Of a stretch of DNA of 64,000 bases, positions 17,914 through 27,353 are shown in pieces (position 1 is the first letter of the stretch; each line of letters begins with the position of its first letter). A model generated the notes under the pieces. That model was not told the DNA's origin. It saw nothing but the letters and a program-made list of their open reading frames with translations, and did no database searches. The translations under genes and the position numbers were made by a program. Source of the DNA: an uncultured Mycoplasmatales bacterium (lineage in GTDB: Bacteria > Bacillota_I > Bacilli_A > UBA3375); NCBI GenBank assembly GCA_937936465.1, contig CALDDH010000005.1, positions 1 to 64,000 of the forward strand, written 5' to 3'.

Positions 17914-19557
17914 ATGCAAAATATAATTGAAAACTATTTGAATAATCCTAATATCGAATATTATTTAAAAGAGCAAGTCAATCAAATGGATGAAATAGAG
18001 TTAAGTAACAGCTTTAATAATTCACTTCAATTTGGGACTGCAGGTATTAGAGGGATAATGGGTCCTGGTCCAAATAAAATGAATATATACACTATTCGCC
18101 ATGTTACCTTAGGTCTAGCTAATTATTTATTAAAAGAATATCCAAATCAACAGTTAAGTGTTGCAATTGGATATGATTCAAGGAATTACTCTGTTGAGTT
18201 TAGTCAGAATATTATTTCTGTTTTAAGTAGTTTAAATATTAAAGCCTATGTATATGATCAAGTTAAACCAACACCACTATTATCTTATGCTGTAAGACAT
18301 TTTAACTGTCACGCTGGAATTATGATAACTGCTTCTCATAATCCAAAAGAATATAATGGTTATAAGGTTTATAATCAAACAGGATGTCAAATTAATTTAG
18401 ATGTAGCAAATAAAATATCAAATGAAATGAAATTAATTGAAAATATATATGATTATCCTGTGCTTGACTTTTTCAAAATAAAAGATAGTAGTTTAATTGA
18501 GTATATAAATGAAGATATAGATGATATTTATTTAAAAGATATTGAAGATATCATTTTAAATAATCCAGAAGAAAAAAAAAGTAAAGTTGTCTTTTCTCCA
18601 CTACATGGAACATCTGGAAAGATAGTTCCTAAAGCATTAAATTATTTTGGATATCATAATCTTGTTTTAGTTAAAGAGCAAATGGTAGTTGATGGTAACT
18701 TTCCTGATGCACCAAGTATGAACCCAGAAGAATTAGCTAGTTTTGATTTAGCAAAAAAATATGCTATTGAAAATAACAGTGATTTAATTATTGTCAATGA
18801 CCCTGATGCTGACAGGTTAGGTGTGATGTATTTAGATAACAACAATAATTATCAAGTATTAACAGGTAACCAGACTGGAGCATTATTATTAGATTATATC
18901 ATTAATCAAAAAAAATTAACTGGATCAGAAGTTGTTTATAATACAATTGTAACGGGAGAATTAGGTAACCAAATAGTTAAACAATCAGGCATTAAACTTG
19001 AGCAAACATTAACTGGTTTTAAATTTATTGGTGAGAAAATAGCAAAATTAGAAAATAAAGAAGATTTCATGTTTGGTTATGAAGAAAGTTATGGTTATTT
19101 AATTAATAGTTGTGTTAGGGATAAAGATGCAATTCAAGCAGTCATCAGCGTTGTAGAAATGGTTAATTTTTATTTAAATAAAAAGATTAATATTGGTGAT
19201 AAGTTAAATCAACTATATCATATATATGGACACTTCATTGAGGAGACAAAATCTATTAATTTACAACAAGAAGGATCAAAAGAAAAAATAAATAGTATCT
19301 TTAACAAATATCAAAATATAAAAGAAGTAGCTGGTATTGAAGTCATTAAAGTAGAAGATTATAGCCTGGGTATTAATGGATTACCAAAAGAGAAAGTTTT
19401 GAAAATCTATTTAAAAGATTATGGATGGTTTGCTATTAGGCCAAGTGGAACAGAGCCTAAATTAAAATTATACTTCTCAATTAAAGTTAATCAAGATAAT
19501 AATATTAATATAGAGTATGATACAATAGTTCAGTGTATTGAAAAAGAAATAGCTTAA
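17914..19557 (+). CDS. pgcA: Phosphoglucomutase / phosphomannomutase (alpha-phosphohexomutase)
   Basis: The enzyme interconverts glucose-6-phosphate and glucose-1-phosphate, the entry to UDP-glucose. The 547 residues match the long bacterial pgcA type. Visible motifs are FGTAGIRGIMGPGPN, the phosphoserine loop TASHNP at 139-144, the metal-binding DPDADRLG, GFKFIGEK, FGYEESYGYL and the phosphate-binding RPSGTEPKLK near the C-terminus. It follows the TagF-like pair by 11 bp and probably supplies sugar nucleotides for the same surface polymer or for glycolipid anchors. Confidence 0.93.
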   Translation: MQNIIENYLNNPNIEYYLKEQVNQMDEIELSNSFNNSLQFGTAGIRGIMGPGPNKMNIYTIRHVTLGLANYLLKEYPNQQLSVAIGYDSRNYSVEFSQNIISVLSSLNIKAYVYDQVKPTPLLSYAVRHFNCHAGIMITASHNPKEYNGYKVYNQTGCQINLDVANKISNEMKLIENIYDYPVLDFFKIKDSSLIEYINEDIDDIYLKDIEDIILNNPEEKKSKVVFSPLHGTSGKIVPKALNYFGYHNLVLVKEQMVVDGNFPDAPSMNPEELASFDLAKKYAIENNSDLIIVNDPDADRLGVMYLDNNNNYQVLTGNQTGALLLDYIINQKKLTGSEVVYNTIVTGELGNQIVKQSGIKLEQTLTGFKFIGEKIAKLENKEDFMFGYEESYGYLINSCVRDKDAIQAVISVVEMVNFYLNKKINIGDKLNQLYHIYGHFIEETKSINLQQEGSKEKINSIFNKYQNIKEVAGIEVIKVEDYSLGINGLPKEKVLKIYLKDYGWFAIRPSGTEPKLKLYFSIKVNQDNNINIEYDTIVQCIEKEIA

Positions 19558-19658
19558 AGTATTTCTTTTTAACAAAAACAAATAAATAGTATGTGAATAT
19601 ATTTATTATATATTTTAATTTATCTAAGTCAAGGTACATTTACTCACATAAAATATGA

Positions 19659-19664
19659 TATAAT
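19659..19664 (+). promoter_or_regulatory. Probable -10 box for acpP-glucosaminidase
   Basis: TATAAT lies about 60 bases before the ACP start. The -35 box is not clear. No terminator was seen between pgcA and this point. Confidence 0.4.
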
Positions 19665-19724
19665 AATAGAGAATATAAATAGTGCAATATTAAAGACCTA
19701 ATAAAATAATAATAAAGGATAAAA

Positions 19725-19958
19725 ATGAATATTGAAAAAATAGTTATAATTAAATTTGCAACCTTCTTAAAAGTAGAAGAAGATAAGATTACAAAAGAAA
19801 GTCTTTTAAAAGAAGATTTAAATTTAGATTCACTTGATTTAGTTGAATTAGTAATTGAATTTGAAGAAGAATTTAATATAGAAATTGAAAATGAAGATGT
19901 AGAAAGTATAAAATCAATTAATGATATAATTGTTTTTATTGAAAACAAGGAGAAATAG
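19725..19958 (+). CDS. acpP: Acyl carrier protein
   Basis: This 77-residue acidic helical protein has the phosphopantetheine attachment site DSLD, with Ser36, inside DLNLDSLDLVELVIEFEEEF. It carries acyl chains for lipid synthesis or another acylation. It is far from any fatty-acid gene in this window, and its stop codon is immediately followed by the ATG of a secreted glucosaminidase. It may therefore serve a special acylation, or be the general ACP in an unusual place. Confidence 0.9.
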   Translation: MNIEKIVIIKFATFLKVEEDKITKESLLKEDLNLDSLDLVELVIEFEEEFNIEIENEDVESIKSINDIIVFIENKEK

Positions 19959-22661
19959 ATGAATAAAAAAATTTTAATAGTATCAAGTATAATTTTAGTT
20001 TTAATCGGATTTTCAAGTTACCAAATATTAGCAACTAATTCAAACTTTATTGGTTTTGAAAATAAAAGTCAAAATAGTTTAAGATTTAATAAAAATTTAG
20101 AAAATACAGAAGAAGAAAGTAAAACTGATGATTTAAAATCAGAAGAAATTGAATTGCCTGTGATAAATATTACTGATATTGATCAAACAAGACAAAGTAG
20201 TGACGTAATAAATACTGGTGAAGGAAAAGATGAATATTTAGTCAGTTCTAATGTTGACCAAGAAAGAGTTAATAGTAATTCAGGTATGCAAACAATAAAA
20301 ATTGATAATAATGAGCAAACATCAACATATTATACAGTTAGTAATGATGGTGAAATAAAATCTGAGATTAAATCTAAATCTGATCTTGATAACAGCTTAG
20401 AGTCAGATAATATTGTTGAAGTAGTAAACAATAAAATAATTGCCACTAATAGTGGTTTAATTAGAACTAATGGTGGATATGATCAAACATTATATATGTA
20501 TAGTACACTTGAAGATGCAAGTAATCAAAAATCAGGAACATCTATTTCAGGTGGTGGTTATGAGGGTACATATCATGATACTATTGAGTACAATAATCAA
20601 TATTATGTACAAATGACAATAAGTGGATTTACTGGATATATGAGTTTAGAAGATGTGACAATTATTCCATCAAATTTAGTTAAGTCAAAAAGTTATTATA
20701 CAAATAATAATGGAGATTGGACATATTATTCTTCAATAGACCCTTTAACATCTGATAGTTATGAAGAAATTATAGTTGGAAGTAGTCCAGAGTGGGCTGA
20801 AGTTGGAGTTAAGTATTATACTAATGATGATATTAATTACTACACAACAAATGAATTAAATGGATATAAATTAGCATCAGAAGAAATTATGCCATACAAT
20901 AGTTCGGAAACTTATTTTCAAAATTTGTCATTCAGATCAAAAAGTAATTATACGGCATCAGATTATAAAAATTATTTAAATAGTAAAGGGCACACTGATT
21001 CACAATATTATAATTCTACATCAGCGTTTATTGATGCTCAAAATTTAGAATATATGAACTCAATGATGATGTTTGCATTTGCTAACCATGAAAGTGCATA
21101 TGGGACAAGTACATATTCTAAACGTTGTAATAATTTCTTTGGAAGAGGTGCATATGATTCAAGTCCAGATAATGCTTGTATTGATTATGGTTATGATACA
21201 CCACGTGATGGAATACTTGCTCAAGCAATCTTCATGCAAACGGCATATTTTGATCCTTTAGATTGGAAATATAATGGAACTCATTTTGGAAATAAAACTT
21301 CAGGAATAAATGTTAAATATGCAAGTGATCCTGATTGGGGTAAGAAAAATTCAAGTCATACATATAATATAGATCAATATTTAGGTGGTAAAGAAGATCG
21401 TTTATATACCCTTTTGAAAATGAATGATGCAAGGTATGTTTTTAAAGAGTCAGGATTAGATAATAAGGTAAAAATAAATGGTGATAGTATTAATCAAAAT
21501 ACATATGACTTAGTTGGAAATGGAGATTCATCAGCAAGCATGACAAATGTTGTTGTGCTAGATGAAACATCAAGTGCATATAAAGTATGGGTTCCAACAG
21601 CAGTAAACACAGGGGGAACATGTCAATATACACCATCGGCTAAAGGTTCATACCCAAATTATAATGGTACATCAAATATAAGTGTTCCAACAGGAACAGC
21701 ACACTATGCATGTGATTATGATTCATGGGAAGATCAAGAGTATTGGATTGGTAAAGAAAATACTAGTATTATTAATGAAGGAAGTTATGGAACTGAAACA
21801 TATGATGTCATTAAAGAGGAAGATGATACTGGTAAATTAGTTTATAAATTTTATTTAAAAGAAGGAACAAATAAAATTATATATGGTGAAAAATATAATG
21901 ATAATAACCAAGTTTATAAATATTATGAATATTATCCTGGAACAGAATATAACTCTGATGGAAGCCATGGTAAAAATTTAGAATATATGTTTCATGTAAA
22001 GGCTGGAACAGATGAAATAAAATATGCAACTGGTTATAATGAAAAAACTGAAATAGTAAATTATTATGAATATTATCCTGGAACTAAATATGGTTCTCAT
22101 TCAAAAAAAATAAAATATGTATATAAAATAAAACCTGGAACTCAAGAAGTAGAAAGTGCTTTTAGAAAAAACACAGGTAATAAGGTAAATAGATATTATG
22201 AATATTATCCTGGCACACAGTATGGTGCACATTCAAACAAAATAAAGTATCAATATGATGTAAAGGCAGGAACAAAAGAATTAAAAGAGGCCTTAAGAAA
22301 AAATAGCAATAACAAAGTAGATAGATATTATAAGTATTATCCTGGCACACAGTATGGTGCACATTCAAACAAAATAAAGTATCAATATGATGTAAAGGCA
22401 GGAACAAAAGAATTACAAGGGGCCTTAAGAAAAAATAGCAGTAATAAAGTAGATAGATATTATGAATATTATCCTAATTCACAATATGGATCTTCAAGTA
22501 AAAAAATAAAATATGAATTTAATGTAGAAGTTGGAACAAAAACATTAATTAATGCATACAAATATAGTGAAAATGGTAATAAAATAATAAAATATTTATA
22601 TTATCCAAATACTCAGTATGGAAATCATAGTGATAAAATAAAAGAAAAAATATATTTATAA
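19959..22661 (+). CDS. Secreted beta-N-acetylglucosaminidase with SH3-like and tandem repeat domains
   Basis: The 900-residue exported wall hydrolase starts with a signal peptide or anchor (residues 1-26, MNKKILIVSS then hydrophobic). An acidic linker follows, then SH3b-like segments around 160-300. A GH73/LytD-type glucosaminidase domain spans about 325-490, with the catalytic Glu in NHESAYGTS near 376-384 and NNFFGRGAYD after it. Residues 626-891 are six 44-46-residue repeats built on YYEYYPGTQYG and KIKYxYDVKAGT, plus a partial seventh. The enzyme cuts GlcNAc-MurNAc bonds, probably in cell separation. The repeats are Tyr- and Lys-rich and may bind wall polymer; no LPXTG is present. It is directly fused in transcript to an ACP gene. 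Confidence 0.9.
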   Translation: MNKKILIVSSIILVLIGFSSYQILATNSNFIGFENKSQNSLRFNKNLENTEEESKTDDLKSEEIELPVINITDIDQTRQSSDVINTGEGKDEYLVSSNVDQERVNSNSGMQTIKIDNNEQTSTYYTVSNDGEIKSEIKSKSDLDNSLESDNIVEVVNNKIIATNSGLIRTNGGYDQTLYMYSTLEDASNQKSGTSISGGGYEGTYHDTIEYNNQYYVQMTISGFTGYMSLEDVTIIPSNLVKSKSYYTNNNGDWTYYSSIDPLTSDSYEEIIVGSSPEWAEVGVKYYTNDDINYYTTNELNGYKLASEEIMPYNSSETYFQNLSFRSKSNYTASDYKNYLNSKGHTDSQYYNSTSAFIDAQNLEYMNSMMMFAFANHESAYGTSTYSKRCNNFFGRGAYDSSPDNACIDYGYDTPRDGILAQAIFMQTAYFDPLDWKYNGTHFGNKTSGINVKYASDPDWGKKNSSHTYNIDQYLGGKEDRLYTLLKMNDARYVFKESGLDNKVKINGDSINQNTYDLVGNGDSSASMTNVVVLDETSSAYKVWVPTAVNTGGTCQYTPSAKGSYPNYNGTSNISVPTGTAHYACDYDSWEDQEYWIGKENTSIINEGSYGTETYDVIKEEDDTGKLVYKFYLKEGTNKIIYGEKYNDNNQVYKYYEYYPGTEYNSDGSHGKNLEYMFHVKAGTDEIKYATGYNEKTEIVNYYEYYPGTKYGSHSKKIKYVYKIKPGTQEVESAFRKNTGNKVNRYYEYYPGTQYGAHSNKIKYQYDVKAGTKELKEALRKNSNNKVDRYYKYYPGTQYGAHSNKIKYQYDVKAGTKELQGALRKNSSNKVDRYYEYYPNSQYGSSSKKIKYEFNVEVGTKTLINAYKYSENGNKIIKYLYYPNTQYGNHSDKIKEKIYL
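21834..22634 (+). repeat. Six tandem ~132 bp coding repeats
   Basis: The repeat period is 132 bp (44 codons; the first unit is 46 codons). Units begin at about 21834, 21972, 22104, 22236, 22368 and 22500. Units four and five are almost identical in DNA, for instance TATTATCCTGGCACACAG at 22203 and again at 22335. That implies recent duplication or gene conversion. Copy number is likely to vary between strains. Confidence 0.9.
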
Positions 22662-22703
22662 TATATTTTCTTTATTATAAATAATAATATTAGAGGATAT
22701 TAA

Positions 22704-24002
22704 ATGAGATTTAAATATATAAGTTACATTAAGAGTGCTTTTGAATCACCGGAACTTAATAATGAAAAAGGTAAATTCAATATTCGTCAGGCTAGTCCAT
22801 TAGAATTATTTTTTGATCTAGTGTTTGTTATTCTACTTGCAAATATTGGACATCTTTTCTATGATTTATCGATTGAAAATATTATATTAACAATTGCTTT
22901 ATATGTATCTATTTATGCAGTCTGGTCAGATATGAATATGTATTTCATGCGTTTCTTCAATGCTAGTTACCGCGTTAGGTTTGGTCTTGTATTAATTATG
23001 ATGCCACTTCTTTGGTTAGCTGGTATTAATGATTTTCATACACAACAAAGTATTGAATTAGTAGTCCTTGCATTTTTCTTTTCTAAAATGGCACTTATGA
23101 TTGTTTGGTATACAACTGTTTTTAAAAACAATAAAGTTGATAATCAGATATTTAAAAAAACAGTTAAAATTGAGTTGCAAGGTTTACTTATTTCTTCACT
23201 AATTATTTTAATTGTTTTTGTTTATCCAACAATTTTATTCTTATCATTGATGTTAATATTATCTTTATTATTTGAAGTGTTGTATATTAATTTAATGTAT
23301 AAAAGATATTTTAAAGAATTAATTGCTGATGAAAATAAAAAGACAAGTAATAAGAATAACACAATTGAAAGTGTCTTATTAAGTAAGCACATGCCACAAA
23401 TTGATTATGAGTTATTAAAAGAACGACATGTTCTATTCTTAATACTTGTTTTTGGTGAAGGGGTTGTTTCATCTGTTAAGATTTTCAATATTGATATAAC
23501 AGCAATATTTTCTTTACTCGACATGTTCTTTATGTTTGCAATTGTCGTCTTCTTTTTCTTTCGTGTATATGAAGAATTTATTATAATGGAATACAATGAC
23601 CATATTAAGAAAACAATTACATTCAACCACATGACTTTTGCAATGGTTATCTTAATTTTATTTTCACTTTTAGGTGCAATTACTGTTGAGCAAAATATAT
23701 TATTCATTTCATATCGCATATTAATATCATTACTACTTATTTACAATTGTATTTGGCACTTAGTTAAAAATATTAAACCTAAAACTAGAAATTTATCAAA
23801 ATCTGAGAATTACTTTAGAAAGTTAGATAATAAAATATTAATAGTTATGGTTTTCTTAGCTGTATCACTTATATTTATTACTAAAGTAACAACCTTTTTA
23901 CTAGTGGTGATGATTTATTTCTTTATTCACCTAATTCCAATTGTTTATCGTTATGCTAACTTTAAAAATAAAATTAATCAAAATAATAATATTCAAATAT
24001 AA
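22704..24002 (+). CDS. LtrA family (low temperature requirement protein A) membrane protein
   Basis: The 432-residue polytopic membrane protein has about ten or more hydrophobic segments. The family hallmark is near the N-terminus: RQASPLELFFDLVFVILLA. The family name comes from a cold-growth phenotype in Listeria, and the biochemical role is unknown. A charged cytoplasmic loop lies around 200-235. The start ATG has TAGAGG upstream. It stands 42 bp after the glucosaminidase and 18 bp before truB, so it may be read with either. Confidence 0.85.
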   Translation: MRFKYISYIKSAFESPELNNEKGKFNIRQASPLELFFDLVFVILLANIGHLFYDLSIENIILTIALYVSIYAVWSDMNMYFMRFFNASYRVRFGLVLIMMPLLWLAGINDFHTQQSIELVVLAFFFSKMALMIVWYTTVFKNNKVDNQIFKKTVKIELQGLLISSLIILIVFVYPTILFLSLMLILSLLFEVLYINLMYKRYFKELIADENKKTSNKNNTIESVLLSKHMPQIDYELLKERHVLFLILVFGEGVVSSVKIFNIDITAIFSLLDMFFMFAIVVFFFFRVYEEFIIMEYNDHIKKTITFNHMTFAMVILILFSLLGAITVEQNILFISYRILISLLLIYNCIWHLVKNIKPKTRNLSKSENYFRKLDNKILIVMVFLAVSLIFITKVTTFLLVVMIYFFIHLIPIVYRYANFKNKINQNNNIQI

Positions 24003-24020
24003 AATCAATTAAGGAGTAAT

Positions 24021-24893
24021 GTGCAGTCAGGATTTTTAGTTATTAATAAGCAACCAAACATGACGTCATTTGATGTTATACGTGATATTAGAAGAACATT
24101 AAATACGAAGAAAGTTGGTCATAGTGGAACGCTTGATCCAATGGCAACAGGAGTCTTAGTTGTAGCTGTTGGTAAAGCAACTAAATATATCCCACTATTA
24201 TCAAAAAATAAATATAAAACTTATATCCTTGAAATGGAGTTTGGTTTGCATACAGATACATATGATATTGAAGGTCAAGTTTTACAAAGAGAAGAAGTTG
24301 AGATTCATCTTAACGAACTTGAGCAAGTAATTAAAAGTTTTATATGTAAGTATGATCAATACCCACCGATTTACAGCGCTAAGAAAGTTGATGGTAAAAG
24401 ATTATATGAATATGCACGCAGTAACCAAGAAGTTGAAATTAAATCAAGTAGTATCGAAATATTTGACTTGAAAATTATAAGTTCACTTGAAAATAATAAA
24501 ATAACATTAGAAGCAAAGGTTTCTAAAGGTACATATATTAGAAGTTTAATTGTTGATATTGCCAAAGAGCTTGGGACAATTGCAACAATGACTAAGCTTA
24601 AACGAATTGAAAGTGATGGATTTCATATTGATCAAGCAATTGAAATTGGTGATATTAAAAGTCAAGAAATCATAAATTTTGCTGAATATTTAGGTGAAAA
24701 ATATTATAATGTAATAGTATCAGGTAATACACAAAAATTAGTTGAAAATGGATATTCATTTGAACCACTTGACATTGAGTATCCAATCGTCTATACAACA
24801 GAAAAGAAAGAGGTTTTAGCATTATATAAAAAAGTTTCTGATCAAGTAACTAAACCTATAATTTTGCTAGAAAATAAAAATGAAAATCTATAA
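24021..24893 (+). CDS. truB: tRNA pseudouridine(55) synthase
   Basis: The enzyme makes pseudouridine 55 in the T-loop of all tRNAs. The catalytic Asp is in HSGTLDPMATGVLVV (about residues 34-48). Other landmarks are the N-terminal GFLVINKQPNMTSFDV, the PPIYSAKKVDGKRLYEYAR substrate loop and VSKGTYIRSL. The 290 residues are normal. The start GTG 24021 is preceded by AAGGAG. The gene overlaps ribF by 14 bp, the classical truB-ribF arrangement of Bacilli. Confidence 0.96.
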   Translation: MQSGFLVINKQPNMTSFDVIRDIRRTLNTKKVGHSGTLDPMATGVLVVAVGKATKYIPLLSKNKYKTYILEMEFGLHTDTYDIEGQVLQREEVEIHLNELEQVIKSFICKYDQYPPIYSAKKVDGKRLYEYARSNQEVEIKSSSIEIFDLKIISSLENNKITLEAKVSKGTYIRSLIVDIAKELGTIATMTKLKRIESDGFHIDQAIEIGDIKSQEIINFAEYLGEKYYNVIVSGNTQKLVENGYSFEPLDIEYPIVYTTEKKEVLALYKKVSDQVTKPIILLENKNENL

Positions 24894-25758
24894 AATAGAT
24901 AACTTAAATAAGATATATAACTCAGATGATAAATGCGTTGCACTTGGTTTGTTTGACGGCGTTCATATCGGACACCAAAAATTAATTAAGCAATTAATTG
25001 ATGACTCGCAAGAAAGCAATCAAATTCCAACTATAATAACAATGGAAAACAATTTTAATAAACAAGGTGACCTTCTAATAGCACTTAAAGATAGAATTGA
25101 TAAATTTAAACAATTAGGTGTAAAAGTTGTTTATGTGCTGCAAATGAATGAAAATAATATTAATAAATCAAAAGAAGAATTTATTAGTTTTTTAAAGGTT
25201 AATAATTTTCTAAAAGTATATGTTGGAGAAGATTTTAAATTTGGTAAAAATGCCCAAGGAAATATAAATGATTTAAAAGAATCATTTCCAATATTTATTT
25301 TACAAGATTACTTATATAATAATCAAAGAGTCTCAACGAGTTATATTAAAGAGTTAATAAAAGATAATAATTTTAATCAAATTAAAAGCATATTAGGTGA
25401 AGAGTTTTATATTAAAGGACAAGTTGTTCATGGCAAGAAACTGGGAAGAACAATCGGGATACCAACAGCGAACCTTGAAGTATTTAATGATAACATTAAG
25501 ACTGGTGTTTATGCTACAATAACTGTATTAGATAATCAAAAATATACAAGTATTACAAATGTTGGTATTAACCCAACAGTAGGTGGCACAACTCATAAAG
25601 TTGAAGTACATATTCTTGGTAGTTTTAATAAAGATATATATGACAAGGAAATAAAAGTTATCTTTAAATATAAGATCAGAGAAGAAAAGAAATTTTCAAG
25701 TGTTGAAGATTTAAAGAATCAAATAGAAAAAGATATCAGACAAATTAAGGAGAAATAG
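24880..25758 (+). CDS. ribF: Bifunctional riboflavin kinase / FAD synthetase
   Basis: The protein converts riboflavin to FMN and then to FAD. The N-terminal FAD-synthetase (nucleotidyltransferase) domain has ALGLFDGVHIGHQKLI and STSYIKELI. The C-terminal flavokinase domain (about 180-292) has GKKLGRTIGIPTANL and TGVYATITV. At 292 residues it is close to the family norm. The ATG lies inside the 3' end of truB, and the stop overlaps the GTG of asnS by one base, so the three genes form one coupled operon. Confidence 0.95.
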   Translation: MKIYKIDNLNKIYNSDDKCVALGLFDGVHIGHQKLIKQLIDDSQESNQIPTIITMENNFNKQGDLLIALKDRIDKFKQLGVKVVYVLQMNENNINKSKEEFISFLKVNNFLKVYVGEDFKFGKNAQGNINDLKESFPIFILQDYLYNNQRVSTSYIKELIKDNNFNQIKSILGEEFYIKGQVVHGKKLGRTIGIPTANLEVFNDNIKTGVYATITVLDNQKYTSITNVGINPTVGGTTHKVEVHILGSFNKDIYDKEIKVIFKYKIREEKKFSSVEDLKNQIEKDIRQIKEK

Positions 25759-27146
25759 TGGAAATTAAACAAGTGATGGAACAAACTCTACAATTAGATG
25801 GTCAAGCTATAGAAATATATGGATGGATTAGAAATCATCGTGTTGGTAAAAATATCAATTTCATGATGATTAATGATGGAACATCTTTTGACACGCTGCA
25901 AGTTGTTTATAAAGAACTTGATAATATAGATGTTGTTCAAAAATTCAATATTGCAACAGCTGTGAAAATAAATGGAATTGTAAAATTAACTCCAAGTGGT
26001 AAACAAGAATTAGAAGTGCTTGCAACTTCTATTGAATTGCTGGCTGAAAGTAATGAAGATTATCCACTACAACCTAAAAAGCACACTTATGAATTTTTAC
26101 GTGAAATTGCCCACTTAAGAACAAGATCAAATACTTTCAATGCTGTCTTTAAAATTCGTAGTTATGTATCACAAGTTTTACATCGTTATTTTGAAGAAGA
26201 AGGTTTTGTAAATGTTCATACACCAATTATTACTGGTGCAGATGCCGAAGGTGCCGGAGAGATGTTTCAAGTTACTTCTCTTGACTTAGAGCAGATCAAT
26301 TTAGATGATAATAATAAAGTTGAATATAATAAAGACTTCTTTGGTAAAAAGGCTAATTTAACTGTTTCAGGTCAATTACTTGCCGAAACTTATGCTTTAT
26401 CTTTCAATAAAGTATATACATTTGGTCCAACTTTTAGAGCTGAAAAATCAAACACGACAAGACATGTACCAGAATTTTGGATGTTAGAACCTGAGATAGC
26501 ATTTTCTGATTTAGATGATGTCATTAAGTTATCACAAAATATGCTTATATATGTTGTGGAGCAAGTATTAACTAAATGCCCTAAAGAAATAGAGTTTTTA
26601 AATAGTTTACTGGATTATGACTTAAATCAAAGACTTAAAAATTTAGTTAATGCAAAATTTGAAAGAATGACATATACAAAAGCAATTGAAGTCTTACAAG
26701 TGGAAGTAGAAAATGGTGTTAAATTTGAAAATAAAGTTGAGTGGGGAATTGACTTAGCAACTGAACATGAAAAACACTTAACTGATCAAGTTTATAATGC
26801 CCCTGTTTTCATAACAGATTATCCAAAAGATATTAAAGCATTTTATATGCGTATTAATAGTGATCAGAAAACAGTTGCCGCAATGGATTTATTAGTTCCT
26901 GGAATTGGTGAATTAATTGGGGGTAGTCAAAGGGAAGAAAGATATGATAATTTACTTGCAATGATGAAAGAAAAAAATATTGATATTCAAGAATTACAAT
27001 GGTATTTAGATTTAAGAAAATATGGGTGCGTGAAACATGGTGGTTTTGGAATGGGATTTGAAAGACTGATTATGTACATTACTGGAATGGAAAATATTCG
27101 TGATGTTCTTCCTTTTCCAAGGGGTGTTAAGTCACTTGAGTTTTAA
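25758..27146 (+). CDS. asnS: Asparaginyl-tRNA synthetase
   Basis: This class IIb synthetase has 462 residues. The N-terminal OB-fold anticodon-binding domain begins IYGWIRNHRVGKNINFMMIN. The catalytic core shows motif 1 around VNVHTPIITGADAEGAGEMF, motif 2 FGPTFRAEKSNTTRHVPEF, and motif 3 GGFGMGFERLIMY. The THxPxxT-type and SGQLLAE segments identify AsnRS rather than AspRS. A GTG start overlaps the ribF stop. A strong terminator follows at once. Confidence 0.96.
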   Translation: MEIKQVMEQTLQLDGQAIEIYGWIRNHRVGKNINFMMINDGTSFDTLQVVYKELDNIDVVQKFNIATAVKINGIVKLTPSGKQELEVLATSIELLAESNEDYPLQPKKHTYEFLREIAHLRTRSNTFNAVFKIRSYVSQVLHRYFEEEGFVNVHTPIITGADAEGAGEMFQVTSLDLEQINLDDNNKVEYNKDFFGKKANLTVSGQLLAETYALSFNKVYTFGPTFRAEKSNTTRHVPEFWMLEPEIAFSDLDDVIKLSQNMLIYVVEQVLTKCPKEIEFLNSLLDYDLNQRLKNLVNAKFERMTYTKAIEVLQVEVENGVKFENKVEWGIDLATEHEKHLTDQVYNAPVFITDYPKDIKAFYMRINSDQKTVAAMDLLVPGIGELIGGSQREERYDNLLAMMKEKNIDIQELQWYLDLRKYGCVKHGGFGMGFERLIMYITGMENIRDVLPFPRGVKSLEF

Positions 27147-27156
27147 TAACAATTAG

Positions 27157-27184
27157 AAAAAGAGATTATAATAATCTCTTTTTT
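27157..27184 (+). terminator. Terminator after asnS
   Basis: An AAAGAGATTA stem with a matching TAATCTCTTT arm and a T6 run closes the truB-ribF-asnS operon. Confidence 0.9.
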
Positions 27185-27308
27185 ATATGCCATTTATCAT
27201 TATTAGATATATTTTAAATAAAACTTTTGCTACCGTCAAAACTTTTTAATTCTATTATTTTACTTTATTTATCTTTTATTAAGAGATTGATTATAATAGT
27301 TATATTAA

Positions 27309-27338
27309 TAAAAAAACACTTACAAGTTGTAAGTGCAT
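27309..27338 (-). terminator. Terminator of the minus-strand lipoprotein operon
   Basis: A 9 bp stem CACTTACAA/TTGTAAGTG at 27317-27335 is flanked on the plus strand by A-rich 27309-27316. That gives a U-tail only for minus-strand transcripts. It lies just downstream of the gene ending at 27354. Confidence 0.85.
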
Positions 27339-27353
27339 TTGATAATACTTAAG

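Noticed and set aside
19640-19948. 102-codon minus-strand Ser-rich ORF opposite acpP
   Set aside because: Composition results from reading the acidic ACP codons backwards. There is no start signal.
22162-22407. 81-codon minus-strand ORF with internal repeats
   Set aside because: It is only the complement of the tandem repeats in the glucosaminidase gene.
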